Positions 52,208 to 60,615 of a stretch of 64,000 nt of DNA are shown one piece after another. A program made the position numbers and the translations under genes. The stretch is from Shewanella jiangmenensis (GTDB lineage Bacteria > Pseudomonadota > Gammaproteobacteria > Enterobacterales > Shewanellaceae). Position 1 is the first letter of the stretch. Each line of letters opens with the position of its first letter. The notes beneath the pieces are model-generated. The model saw only the letters and a program-made list of their open reading frames with translations, was not told the DNA's origin and made no database searches. The stretch spans positions 62,001 to 126,000 of the forward strand of contig NZ_JAHEPS010000001.1 in the NCBI RefSeq assembly GCF_018596335.1, given 5' to 3'.

Positions 52208-52289
52208 TGTTTTTGTTTCTAAGTTTAGCGCAAGGCTTCTCCTATGCAGGAGTCCTTACACGAAGCATCCTTAAAGTACTATTGACGAT

Positions 52290-55016
52290 TTACAACCCAC
52301 TAATCGTTGCAACGGCCACTGCGGTGTTATAGATGATTTGTGTCACCTGGCTCCAAAGTGTTAGGTTATCCTTATATTCAGTATCCAGCGGTACAACAAT
52401 GGTATCGCCAGGCATGAGTTCATCTTCGGCGCTAAACCAAAGCGACCCCTTAGGGATAAGTACAGAGCCATTCGCTTTAATTACGTAAGTTCTGTCATCG
52501 TCAGCACGCTTACGACTTCCACCTGACATCGCGAGATATTGGTCGAGCGTTATACCCTCTTTGAAGCGGTGTGAAGTTGGGTGCTGTACTTCACCCATTA
52601 CCGCAATGGTCTGGCGGGTTGAAGGCACGTAGAGCACATCGTCTTGCTCTAATTGAATGTCAGCTTGCTTGACACCCATAGTCAGAGCTGGTAAATCCAC
52701 CACCAGCCGACCTACAGCTTTGATGTTTTCAAGATCTTTAAGCATCAGCTGGGCTTCGCTGTAGTTGATAACATTACCGTCTTTGGAAACACCGCGGGTG
52801 GCTATGTCACGACGAAGCTGATCGGCAAGCTTCTTGATTTCAATTTGTTCTTGTGCGCGCACACTTTCACGGACAAACACCGCAGATGGAAGATATGCGT
52901 AGTCAGTAAAACCGCCTGCTCGTTGAATTACTTCGGAGAGGTTTTCACCACGTCGAATACTGTAAACGCCAGGAAATTTCACTTCGCCGCGAATTTCGAC
53001 AGTTTGGTTTTCCTGCCAGTCTGGTGTTGTCATAACAGTCAAACTATCACGCCCCTGCAATGCGAGGTTGGATGCGCCTCCAGACAGCGCATCGGTCAAA
53101 TCGATATTAATGTGCGTGAGGCTTGAACCCTCAGCCTGATTATTCTGACGGCTAAGCTCAGCTCTTACCGTATAGGCCCCCTCTTTTAAGCCGCCAGCTG
53201 CAACAATCAGCTCTTTCACCGTGGCAGAAGAAGCTAAAGGAAAAACACCTGGGTACTTCACCTGACCGGCGATTGAGACCAAACGTACGCCCTGACCAGC
53301 AAAATTCTGGGTTGCAAGCTTGCTGATAACAGGATAAAGCAACTCCTCCCGAGTCATTGCTCCAGATAATGCAAGTAATTCTCTGTCATCAAATAGATTA
53401 GCCAACATCTTGCCGACCTCGCCTGATACCAACTTCTGCTCATCAGTCTCAAACTGCTTTTCGACTACAACTCCCGCCAGTTCGCTGCGAGTCTGAAGGC
53501 GGCTTTTGCTGACATTAGCGAAACCTGAACTAAAAATGTCTGCACCAATCAAAGAATCGCCTTTCAAGTCGGTGATTTTTCGCACTCGCTGTTTTACAAG
53601 CTTATTGAGTTCATAACGACTTTGGGTTTCATTTGAGTAGTTAAAAACAATGATTTTGTCACGCGGTGACAGGCTTAGGTTATCGACTGAGTTAGGCTCA
53701 ACGATTGCCCTGCCCGGGGCAAACTGCAACACCTCGATATCACCAAACTTGGAAATTTCACGTACAACGACGCCGTAATCCAAATCTGCACTGACTTTTA
53801 AATCGCCCCAAAGGGACGGAAGGATATCGCTGATGCGTTTGCCCTGAGCCCATTGATATTTACCCGGACGAACCACAGCGCCAACCACTGTTACTGCGCT
53901 ATCGAATTGATCAGATGCGCTTTTAACGCGAATATAATCGCCTGCCTTTACCTGAGCAGACAGACCACGCTCGGAGGTTAAATCCAGGTTGATAAGAGAT
54001 TTAAGGCCATTTTGATTAAAGCGCTCCACCACGCTTAGCTTGGGATACGCACCTGGCAGTAGGCCAGCAGCCATATTGACCACATCTTTTACATGCTCTC
54101 CCGATTTAACTTCATAGATCGCCGGGCGTCTTACTTCACCATCGACAGATACCAAAGCGCCAACTGCGGGAATAAAGACTACGTCGCCAGCTTGGAGACG
54201 AAGATCGTTTGAAGCATCACCACGAAGCAGCAAATCGTAAAGATCTAACGTACCCATCAAGCGGCCATTGCGCTTAAGCTGAATATTGCGCAGTGAACCG
54301 ATTTCATTAACGCCGCCTGAGACAAACAGCGCTTGTGTGATAGTCGACAGGCTTGAAACTGTGTAAGAACCTGGACGGTAAGCATCCCCGGCAACAAAAA
54401 TACGGATGGAGCGCAGTTCGCCCATGGTGATGTTGGCCTGAATGCCAATCATTGATTGGTTAACTTTGTCCGTCAGCATGGCTTTGGCTTCGGAAAAACT
54501 CATGCCGACAAGGGAAATGGGGCCAAGATCGGGAAACTGCACCGCGCCATCGCGGCCAACAGTTAAGCTTAAGTTTTTATTTTCCTTACCGTAAAGCTGT
54601 ACATTCAGCACATCGCCCGGGCCAACCATATATTCGGCTGGTACCGGTACATCGGAAACTGGAGCAAAAGTAGAAGGTTCACCGGCGAAAAGGTCATACC
54701 CAAAGCGGCGCAGCTCTGCCTTAATATCTTGCTGGCTGAAATCCAACGAGGGCTTTGGTGCATCAGCTATTTGCACAGGTTGTTGACGCTCTGAAACCAC
54801 CTGCGGTTGTTCTAATGGCTTGGCCGCCGATGAGCCTCCGCCCAACATTGATGGATCTATGCCGTATTGACGGCCCAAACGTTCCTGCTCAGCTTTGGGA
54901 AGGTTTTTAAACTGTTCAATCATCTGCGGCGACGGAGTAATGGCGCCAGCTTGCCCCCCAACCAAAACCAGCGCTCCCACGCCAGCAATAAAAAATTTTT
55001 TTAGTTGTTGTAACAC
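52290..55016 (-). CDS. Multi-SLBB polysaccharide export protein
   Basis: About 908 residues, much longer than Wza (about 380). A Sec signal ends near GGQAGA. After a Pro/Gln-rich linker comes a Poly_export domain (EYMVGPGDVLNVQLYGKENK) and at least five SLBB beta-grasp repeats, recognisable by blocks such as VDGEVRRPAIYEVKSGE, VRGEVKFPGVYSIRRGE (near) and VMGEVQHPTSHRFKEG. A C-terminal hydrophobic helix ends the protein. It likely spans the periplasm and forms the outer-membrane exit. I chose GTG at 55016 because GGAG stands seven bases before it; a TTG at 55055 has no such site. Confidence 0.88.
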   Translation of the reverse strand: MLQQLKKFFIAGVGALVLVGGQAGAITPSPQMIEQFKNLPKAEQERLGRQYGIDPSMLGGGSSAAKPLEQPQVVSERQQPVQIADAPKPSLDFSQQDIKAELRRFGYDLFAGEPSTFAPVSDVPVPAEYMVGPGDVLNVQLYGKENKNLSLTVGRDGAVQFPDLGPISLVGMSFSEAKAMLTDKVNQSMIGIQANITMGELRSIRIFVAGDAYRPGSYTVSSLSTITQALFVSGGVNEIGSLRNIQLKRNGRLMGTLDLYDLLLRGDASNDLRLQAGDVVFIPAVGALVSVDGEVRRPAIYEVKSGEHVKDVVNMAAGLLPGAYPKLSVVERFNQNGLKSLINLDLTSERGLSAQVKAGDYIRVKSASDQFDSAVTVVGAVVRPGKYQWAQGKRISDILPSLWGDLKVSADLDYGVVVREISKFGDIEVLQFAPGRAIVEPNSVDNLSLSPRDKIIVFNYSNETQSRYELNKLVKQRVRKITDLKGDSLIGADIFSSGFANVSKSRLQTRSELAGVVVEKQFETDEQKLVSGEVGKMLANLFDDRELLALSGAMTREELLYPVISKLATQNFAGQGVRLVSIAGQVKYPGVFPLASSATVKELIVAAGGLKEGAYTVRAELSRQNNQAEGSSLTHINIDLTDALSGGASNLALQGRDSLTVMTTPDWQENQTVEIRGEVKFPGVYSIRRGENLSEVIQRAGGFTDYAYLPSAVFVRESVRAQEQIEIKKLADQLRRDIATRGVSKDGNVINYSEAQLMLKDLENIKAVGRLVVDLPALTMGVKQADIQLEQDDVLYVPSTRQTIAVMGEVQHPTSHRFKEGITLDQYLAMSGGSRKRADDDRTYVIKANGSVLIPKGSLWFSAEDELMPGDTIVVPLDTEYKDNLTLWSQVTQIIYNTAVAVATISGL

Positions 55017-55263
55017 CTGATGTCTCCGTAATAGGTGATTGAATAAATCAAACAAAAGCGCTTCGATGGGGTGCTGAAGCCATAGCTTAAGAAGTCCTAC
55101 TGTTCTGTTTGTACGCCCCCATACAGAACGCTGCGCTTACAGAAATCAGAGCACTTAGCTCTAGAACGTCGCAGCACGAGTCATTGCTTTTAGAAGCAGT
55201 ACCTAATGTACAGCCCTTTCGTCGCATCGCGAGCATCTTGTAACCGCTTGCGGCGTTCTCTAG

Positions 55264-55276
55264 GTCGACTACCATC
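55264..55276 (-). promoter_or_regulatory. Degenerate ops-like sequence
   Basis: The minus strand reads GATGGTAGTCGAC, resembling GGCGGTAGCGTG with several changes. It is too far from consensus to be called an RfaH site alone; it aligns with the two better copies upstream. Confidence 0.3.
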
Positions 55277-55323
55277 ATTCGGAAGCCCGCTTTGCGTTAT
55301 TCAGCTTCGGCTCTCGCGATGCG

Positions 55324-55493
55324 ACAGAAACCGTTCTGTCCGCACATACTTCCTTGTACAAGGGCCAGTTCGGCCTCCATGCCTCTCGCTCGAGAGAATA
55401 TGGCTGCGCCATTCTCGCCCTTCAGGCTCGCTACCGTCACGCGTGGCGCCTCAGAGCGGCTTCGGCTCCCGCAACACGGCAGAAACTGTTCTG
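55324..55493. repeat. Degenerate duplicated leader segment with paired hairpins
   Basis: ACAGAA-ACCG-TTCTGT (55324-55339) and CAGAA-ACTG-TTCTG (55480-55493) lie 155 bp apart. Each is preceded by CTTCGGCTC-CGC-like sequence. Downstream of each on the plus strand comes a TTCAGGC-CGCTACCG block. This suggests an old tandem duplication of a leader module of roughly 90-155 bp. Confidence 0.55.
55427..55438 (-). promoter_or_regulatory. Second ops-like sequence
   Basis: The minus strand reads GACGGTAGCGAG, two mismatches from the ops core GGCGGTAGCGTG. It lies about 80 bp downstream of the main JUMPstart element in the direction of transcription. Confidence 0.45.
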
Positions 55494-55509
55494 TCGTGTG
55501 CCTTTCAGG

Positions 55510-55554
55510 CACGCTACCGCCCGTGGATTCTGGCTTCCAACGTGCCCTTCACTG
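55510..55554 (-). promoter_or_regulatory. JUMPstart / ops element (RfaH recruitment site)
   Basis: Read on the minus strand the element starts CAGTG, has AAGCCAG in the middle and ends with GGGCGGTAGCGTG, which contains the complete ops core. JUMPstart elements lie in the leaders of O-antigen and capsule operons, where RfaH binds the exposed ops DNA and suppresses termination. rfaH itself lies directly upstream, and a 25-kb operon follows. Confidence 0.88.
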
Positions 55555-55721
55555 CCGTGAACTTCGCTACCTCACCAATAACATCAGCAAGTTAGCGACA
55601 AATTTAGACCTAAGTTATAGGTTATTCATATAGTAGCTTTCGAGTGTAACCTAAGAAGCGCAATCAACTTGCCCAAAAAAACACCAAACAATCAGCGAAA
55701 AGGAAATTAATCACCAGCATT

Positions 55722-55743
55722 TAATGCCAATTTAATGGCATTA
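55722..55743. other. Inverted repeat TAATGCCA-N6-TGGCATTA
   Basis: Perfect 8-bp arms with an AT-only spacer, downstream of rfaH on the minus strand and upstream of the operon leader. No T-tract follows, so an operator is more likely than a terminator. The binding protein is unknown. Confidence 0.5.
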
Positions 55744-55860
55744 GTGTAGTGAGCAGCCTAAACTGTTGATAATATTTATATAAGGCCGCCAATTTAATGA
55801 CCACGCTCGGTCGCCAACTCATTACAAGCATAGCGAATGTCTTACATCTTTCGAGGGGGC

Positions 55861-56364
55861 TTACGCACAAATCCGGCTGATGCTGTCAGATGGGGTAGCC
55901 ACCTGTTTTTGCTGGCCCATAAACTGGAACAGCACGATACAGCGTTTATCGCCATCGGCTTCAAGGAATACCGCTTCAAGGCCGCTGAATGGGCCTTCTG
56001 TGAATTTAACCCGCTCCCCGGCGACCAATGCCACATGCTCTGGCAGTTTTTCAAGCTGCTGCTCACGTCGTTTCAAAGCACGGATCATGCCATCATCAAG
56101 CGCTGTCATGTCTTCACGACAACCCACGATGCGGCACACGCCACGGGTGCTGTGAATACTGCGGACACTGGTGACGGTCGGGTCAAATTGCAGGAATAAA
56201 TAATTTGGGAACAACGGAGATTCAACAACAGAAATCTTGCCATCCTTGCCTTTAACCTGGCGCCTGTGTTTCGGCAGGTAGGTTTCTAGGCCTTGCATGG
56301 TGAGATTAAGCTGAGCCCGCACTTCATTGCGCGGCTTGCAGTAAACGAGATACCAAGCTTTCAT
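55861..56364 (-). CDS. rfaH: Transcription antiterminator RfaH
   Basis: About 167 residues: an NGN domain beginning KAWYLVYCKPRNEVRAQLNL, with ESPLFPNYLFLQFDP and VCRIVGCREDMT, and a C-terminal KOW-like region (LVAGERVKFTEGPFSGLEAV). RfaH replaces NusG on transcripts with ops elements and improves elongation and translation of long surface-polysaccharide operons. The JUMPstart element lies about 300 bp downstream. The ATG at 56364 is the family start; the one at 56418 adds an unlikely polar leader. Confidence 0.93.
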   Translation of the reverse strand: MKAWYLVYCKPRNEVRAQLNLTMQGLETYLPKHRRQVKGKDGKISVVESPLFPNYLFLQFDPTVTSVRSIHSTRGVCRIVGCREDMTALDDGMIRALKRREQQLEKLPEHVALVAGERVKFTEGPFSGLEAVFLEADGDKRCIVLFQFMGQQKQVATPSDSISRICA

Positions 56365-56803
56365 CTGTTGTCTCTTTTGGTCGGGTGACTTCCTATTCAC
56401 GGCCGCAGATGATAGCAAAAGTGCTCCTTTATTTGAACACTATTTTTGAGTCTTTGTTCAGACTGACGCATTAGCAAATGACAAACTAAGCCACTGCCGA
56501 TAATCACTTTCAAACACGCGCCATTACTGCACAGAGCATGACTCCAACAATGCAGCTAAATTGACATTTCCTGCTGCAAAAGGGTATATAAAGGTGGCTT
56601 TGCCGCAAAATGTTTGCATTTTCGGGACAAATTATAAAAAAACAACACATGATGCCTTAACCAGCCTCATACAAAATTCATTAATAAGTTGTATCAATAC
56701 ATACAGTTACAACCGAGTTGGTGACAATGAGCCTGTTTAAGACGTTGATAATTTCTGCAAGGTATAACTTGCGGGCAATCACAAGCTTAAGGTGGAAGAC
56801 TTA
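56365..56803. other. Divergent intergenic region between rfaH and the peptide symporter
   Basis: About 440 bp without a gene. A plus-strand sigma70 promoter is seen at 56561-56590, leaving a leader of roughly 200 nt before the symporter. No clear rfaH promoter or operator was found. Confidence 0.5.
56561..56590 (+). promoter_or_regulatory. Sigma70-type promoter of the peptide symporter gene
   Basis: A perfect -35 TTGACA (56561-56566) and TATATA (56585-56590) are separated by 18 bp. The -10 could also be read as TATAAA at 56587-56592. Confidence 0.6.
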
Positions 56804-58306
56804 ATGAGCGTAAATTCCCAAGGTACGATGCTCGGGCATCCGAAGGGACTCTTTCTGCTGTTCACAACCGAATTGTGGGAAAGATTCAGTTACTATGCCA
56901 TGCGCGCCATTCTGGTGCTTTATCTGGTAGATCAGGTTAACAATCAAGGCGGTGGTCTTGGCTGGACTCAGGCCGACGCGCTGCGCCTGTACGGTACCTT
57001 CACCGCATTGGTATACCTCACCCCGCTCATCGGCGGCTGGCTTGCCGATAACGTACTCGGCCAACGTAAAGCAATTTACATCGGTGGCGCCCTGATGGCT
57101 GCAGGCCAATTTCTGCTCGCTACGCCCCATGCCTGGGTTCCTGGGCTGGAAACCGAAGTCTTCTACCTGGGTCTTGGCGTACTTATTCTTGGTAATGGTC
57201 TTTTCAAGCCAAACATCTCCACCATGGTAGGCGACCTGTATCAGGAAGGCGATCATCGCCGTGACGGCGCGTTCACCATTTTTTACATGGGTATCAACCT
57301 GGGTGCGGCGCTTTCAGGCTTCGTGGTTGCCTGGGCTTACACCAGCTTTGGCCATACCGAAATCGTTGATGGCAAAGAAGTCCTGATTAATAACTGGCAG
57401 GCAGGTTTCTTCTGTGCCGGTGTCGGTATGCTGCTGTCGCTGCTGATCCAGTTCCTGTTCGCCAAAAAGCTGCTGGGTAACATAGGTACTGTCCCTGCCG
57501 CCAAGCTTGAGCGACAAAAGAATGCTGAGCGCGGCGAAGTGCGTAAAGAGCCACTGACCAAAGTTGAGCGCGATCGTATCAAGGTCATTATGGTGATGGG
57601 TCTGTTTACCATCATTTTCTGGGCGGGTTTCGAGCAGGCCGGTGGCCTGATGAACCTGTTCACCAATGACTTTACCAACCGTATGGTCGGCAGTTTTGAA
57701 GTGCCAACCACCTGGTTCCAGTCTCTGAACGCCATTTTCATCGTACTGTTTGCCCCGGTTGTTGCCTCAATCTGGATCCGCATGGGCAGCCGTGAACCTA
57801 ACTCACCGGTGAAATTCGCTCTGGGTCTGTTCCTGCTGGGCGTTGGCTTCCTGTTCATGATTGGCGCTGTGGTAGAAATGGGCGGTGACCCAACTGCCAA
57901 GTCCAGCATGTGGTGGCTGGTTGGTGCCTACTTCTTCCACACCATGGGTGAACTGTGTTTGTCTCCTATCGGTCTGTCGATGGTGACCAAGCTGGCACCG
58001 CTGCGTATCGCCTCTTTGATGATGGGCGCCTGGTTCCTGTTTATCGCTGCGGCCAACAAGGTTGCCGGTGTGGTGGGCTCCTTTATCGGCCATGGTGGCG
58101 AGAAAGAAGAACAGCTGGCCAACGCCATGTCTATCTTCGCCGGTATTGCTATTACTGCCGCGATTTCGGGCGTGATCCTCTACTTCATGGCTGACAAGCT
58201 GGTTGACTGGATGCACGGCGCTGAAAGCAAAGCGCATCACACCGAAGAAGAAGCGCTGGAAGAAGAAATCGCCGTTACCGGCGAGCATGAAGCCATCAAG
58301 CGTTAA
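56804..58306 (+). CDS. POT-family proton-coupled di-/tripeptide symporter
   Basis: About 500 residues with 12-14 transmembrane segments. The N-terminal motif TELWERFSYYAMRAILVLYL contains the POT E-x-x-E-R proton-coupling signature. GNGLFKPNISTMVGDLY and DGAFTIFYMGINLGA are the PTR2 signatures, and GELCLSPIGLSMVTKLAP is a C-terminal landmark. It imports short peptides with protons across the inner membrane. The ATG at 56804, with GGTGGAAG upstream, is preferred over GTG at 56792. The acidic C-terminal tail is typical of Shewanella copies. Confidence 0.93.
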   Translation: MSVNSQGTMLGHPKGLFLLFTTELWERFSYYAMRAILVLYLVDQVNNQGGGLGWTQADALRLYGTFTALVYLTPLIGGWLADNVLGQRKAIYIGGALMAAGQFLLATPHAWVPGLETEVFYLGLGVLILGNGLFKPNISTMVGDLYQEGDHRRDGAFTIFYMGINLGAALSGFVVAWAYTSFGHTEIVDGKEVLINNWQAGFFCAGVGMLLSLLIQFLFAKKLLGNIGTVPAAKLERQKNAERGEVRKEPLTKVERDRIKVIMVMGLFTIIFWAGFEQAGGLMNLFTNDFTNRMVGSFEVPTTWFQSLNAIFIVLFAPVVASIWIRMGSREPNSPVKFALGLFLLGVGFLFMIGAVVEMGGDPTAKSSMWWLVGAYFFHTMGELCLSPIGLSMVTKLAPLRIASLMMGAWFLFIAAANKVAGVVGSFIGHGGEKEEQLANAMSIFAGIAITAAISGVILYFMADKLVDWMHGAESKAHHTEEEALEEEIAVTGEHEAIKR

Positions 58307-58322
58307 GCTCTGATTTAAAAAC

Positions 58323-58351
58323 AAAAAGCCTCCAGTTGGAGGCTTTTTTAT
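58323..58351. terminator. Bidirectional intrinsic terminator between the symporter and the RssB-like gene
   Basis: AAAAGCCTCC, loop AGTT, GGAGGCTTTT with T-runs on both strands. It separates the convergent genes. Confidence 0.9.
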
Positions 58352-58430
58352 TTGCATGATCAGTGCCGTTTTCGGGTTATTGGGCTCATGCAAACAATGG
58401 GCTCAGGCAAAGAATGGGCTCAGGTAAAAA

Positions 58431-59564
58431 CTAGCTGAAACTCGCCTGCACATAACCGCCGGGGATAAAGTCTTCGCCGCACACCAAACCATCAAACCGG
58501 TTTTGCAGCAGCATGTCCTTATGACTCGGATCGGATGTAGCGATACAGAGACTTTCACCCGGCAGCAGCGAGCGGAACTGGCTGCTTGGCTTACCCCAGT
58601 CAAGCAGGCCAAGCTGCAGTGCGTCCGGCAACGCCAGTGGCGTCAGCCCCTTGTCATTGCGAAGATAACAGCGCAGCCCATGCCCTGCCTGCGCAATCGA
58701 TGCCCTGAAATGCTTAAGTTCAACACAGACATAAATAATATCGACGGTAATTTCGAGGCCGGATTTCACAATGCGCTCGTTTAAATAACTGAGCATGTTG
58801 AAAGGCTCAACCACAGCGCGGCTTACGCCATTGCGATAGGCTTTAAGTTTATGATTTACAAAACTTCTAAGCAGCACACTTGCAAATGCGGCGCGGTTAT
58901 CTTCCGGGTGAAAATGGGCCATGTAGAACACCAGATGGTCGCTATCGGCCATTGTCGAGTCGATAAAATAGCTGCTGATCCCGTCGCTCTTGTACAGGCT
59001 GTAATCGAGGGTTGCCTTGGGGTAATTGACTTCGAACGCAGGAAAGAGCTGCTGCTGAATATGCCTTGCTGCCTCGGCATTTTGCTCAAGCAGGCGCAGA
59101 TTCTCATCAAGCTCTGCGCGGGAGAGTTCATCAAGCTCAGTGTAATCACTGCCCTGTGCCCTGCCCTGCTCGGCCGACAACGCCAGTGTGCTTAAACTCT
59201 GGCGAATGGACTGCTCGATAATATAAAGATCGGCCACCGGCTTAACCAAATAGTCAGACGCACCGATACGCAGCGCCTCGACCACGTCAGCCATAACATT
59301 GTTACCGGAAATCACAATTGAAGGGGTAGCAGGATCGAGCCGGTACATTTCCCGTAGCATATCCAAACCACCGAGATTTGGCATACTTAAGTCGGCCAGT
59401 ACCACGTCGAAATTTTGCCGTTTAAAGCAGTTAAGACCTTGGATCCCGTCGTCCGCTTCAGTCACCAGCGCGCCACGACTGTCCAAAAATGAAGCGACGA
59501 CCCGGCGAAACACCGGATCGTCTTCAACCAGTAACACTGAAATATCGTTTAGCGCCATAGCCAT
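58431..59564 (-). CDS. RssB-like response regulator with degenerate PP2C domain
   Basis: The 377-residue protein has a receiver domain at about residues 8-125 (VLLVEDDPVFRR, VVLADLSMPNLGG with the phosphoacceptor Asp, and YLVKP). A helical linker leads to a PP2C-like domain at about 175-375. The metal-binding aspartates of active PP2C are replaced: KSDGISSYFIDS and YMAHFHPEDNRAA stand where GD and DVSGHG occur. E. coli RssB, which delivers RpoS to ClpXP, has the same receiver-dead-PP2C layout. A similar adaptor role is an inference. It differs from the REC-PP2C protein at 14.8 kb, whose PP2C motifs are intact. Confidence 0.78.
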   Translation of the reverse strand: MAMALNDISVLLVEDDPVFRRVVASFLDSRGALVTEADDGIQGLNCFKRQNFDVVLADLSMPNLGGLDMLREMYRLDPATPSIVISGNNVMADVVEALRIGASDYLVKPVADLYIIEQSIRQSLSTLALSAEQGRAQGSDYTELDELSRAELDENLRLLEQNAEAARHIQQQLFPAFEVNYPKATLDYSLYKSDGISSYFIDSTMADSDHLVFYMAHFHPEDNRAAFASVLLRSFVNHKLKAYRNGVSRAVVEPFNMLSYLNERIVKSGLEITVDIIYVCVELKHFRASIAQAGHGLRCYLRNDKGLTPLALPDALQLGLLDWGKPSSQFRSLLPGESLCIATSDPSHKDMLLQNRFDGLVCGEDFIPGGYVQASFS

Positions 59565-59623
59565 TCCTCAGAGCCGACAGCAAAGGAAAAGCCTGACGCT
59601 TTAGGTGCGTTTGGTTCGGGCGG

Positions 59624-60409
59624 CTATTCCAGCTCCTGCATATATTCGTCCAGCAACTCATCATCACTTTGATTAGATGGAACATTGCCATCATACACCT
59701 TGTAATCCATATGCTGGAAGTAGGCATCTTTAACAAAGGTGTATGGATCAAGGGCGTTATCGAGCAAGCGCTCCTGATCGATAGCTTCAGCGCGGGTATA
59801 AAGGCTCTTGAGCCCCCACTTGAGCACCGACTGCAACATCGTCAGCTCTGACAAGGGAAAGTATAGTCCATCGACCCAATCCGTCGCGAGCTCGCGGGTA
59901 ACGTAGGGTCCAAAAAACGGCGCCATAAAATAAGGGCCGTTTGGCATACCGTAATAACCCAGGACTTCGTTGAAATCATCCTGTTTACGATGCATGCCCA
60001 TCATGTCGGCGACATCAACCACCCCGAGTATACCCAGGGTGGAGTTAACCACAAAGCGACCACCGGCGTTGGCCGCCCAGCCAAATTTCCCCTGCAGGGT
60101 ATTGTTGACGATGGACGCAGGCTCTTCGAGATTGAGCACAAAATTGTTCATACCGGTTTTGACCGGCGTTGGCACGTAATCTTTGTAGGTGTGGGCAACA
60201 GGGCGATAAAAGTATTTATCGAGCACGTTGTAGTTTAAATCCCACATCGCCCGGTTAAAGCCTTCGAACGGATCACGTGGGTCGTTGTACACCACTTCGG
60301 TCTGAGTGACAGGCACGTCCGCAGGCACATCGTTTCCAGCATCATTTGGCTCAGCCTGAGCTGCGCCCACCCAACACATCAATGGCAGGGCAATCCATGT
60401 AAACTTCAT
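59624..60409 (-). CDS. mlaA: MlaA (VacJ) phospholipid-transport protein
   Basis: The 261-residue protein carries the MlaA landmarks DPRDPFEGFNRAMWDLNYNV, EEPASIVNNTLQGKF, RFVVNSTLGILGVVDVA and NGPYFMAPFFGPYVTRE. MlaA removes phospholipids from the outer leaflet of the outer membrane and hands them to MlaC. The N-terminal signal ends in AQA rather than a lipobox: the only cysteine there is preceded by PLM, which does not fit. It may be cleaved by signal peptidase I instead of lipidated. A possible acidic C-terminal tail (SNQSDDELLDEYMQELE) is present. Confidence 0.93.
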   Translation of the reverse strand: MKFTWIALPLMCWVGAAQAEPNDAGNDVPADVPVTQTEVVYNDPRDPFEGFNRAMWDLNYNVLDKYFYRPVAHTYKDYVPTPVKTGMNNFVLNLEEPASIVNNTLQGKFGWAANAGGRFVVNSTLGILGVVDVADMMGMHRKQDDFNEVLGYYGMPNGPYFMAPFFGPYVTRELATDWVDGLYFPLSELTMLQSVLKWGLKSLYTRAEAIDQERLLDNALDPYTFVKDAYFQHMDYKVYDGNVPSNQSDDELLDEYMQELE

Positions 60410-60615
60410 AAATCTCTCTGTATTTCATTCCCGAATGGGTTTAGAAAGCTGGCGCCGGGACGATACAATAATCATCAGCCGTTTTAGCTTAGCGGATCTG
60501 GCGCCAAATTTCCGTCGTACGGGGCGTTGTGGGCTAAGGATACTGAGCAATAGCACAAGGTCAATCGGTAAATTGTGAAATTTGATAAAACTCCAAAGGT
60601 ACAAGTGAGCCTTGA

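Larger units (their letters stand above)
55017..55860. other. Long leader and promoter region of the O-antigen/capsule locus
   Basis: About 840 bp without a gene. On the minus strand it contains the JUMPstart/ops element (55510-55554), ops-like copies (55427-55438 and about 55264-55276), a pair of matching small hairpins (55324-55339 and 55480-55493) and an inverted repeat at 55722-55743. I could not assign the promoter with confidence; the AT-rich stretch at 55590-55800 is the likely place. Confidence 0.6.

Noticed and set aside
55130..55600. Leader region as a source of small proteins or an integron-like array
   Set aside because: Open frames here are short, Arg/Ser-rich and lack start signals; no integrase or attC-like core sites are present. 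JUMPstart and hairpin content explain the conservation better.
60170..60186. TGGCACG sequence that looks like a sigma54 -24 box
   Set aside because: It lies within mlaA, the -12 region reads CTTTG rather than TTGC, and no gene starts downstream on that strand.
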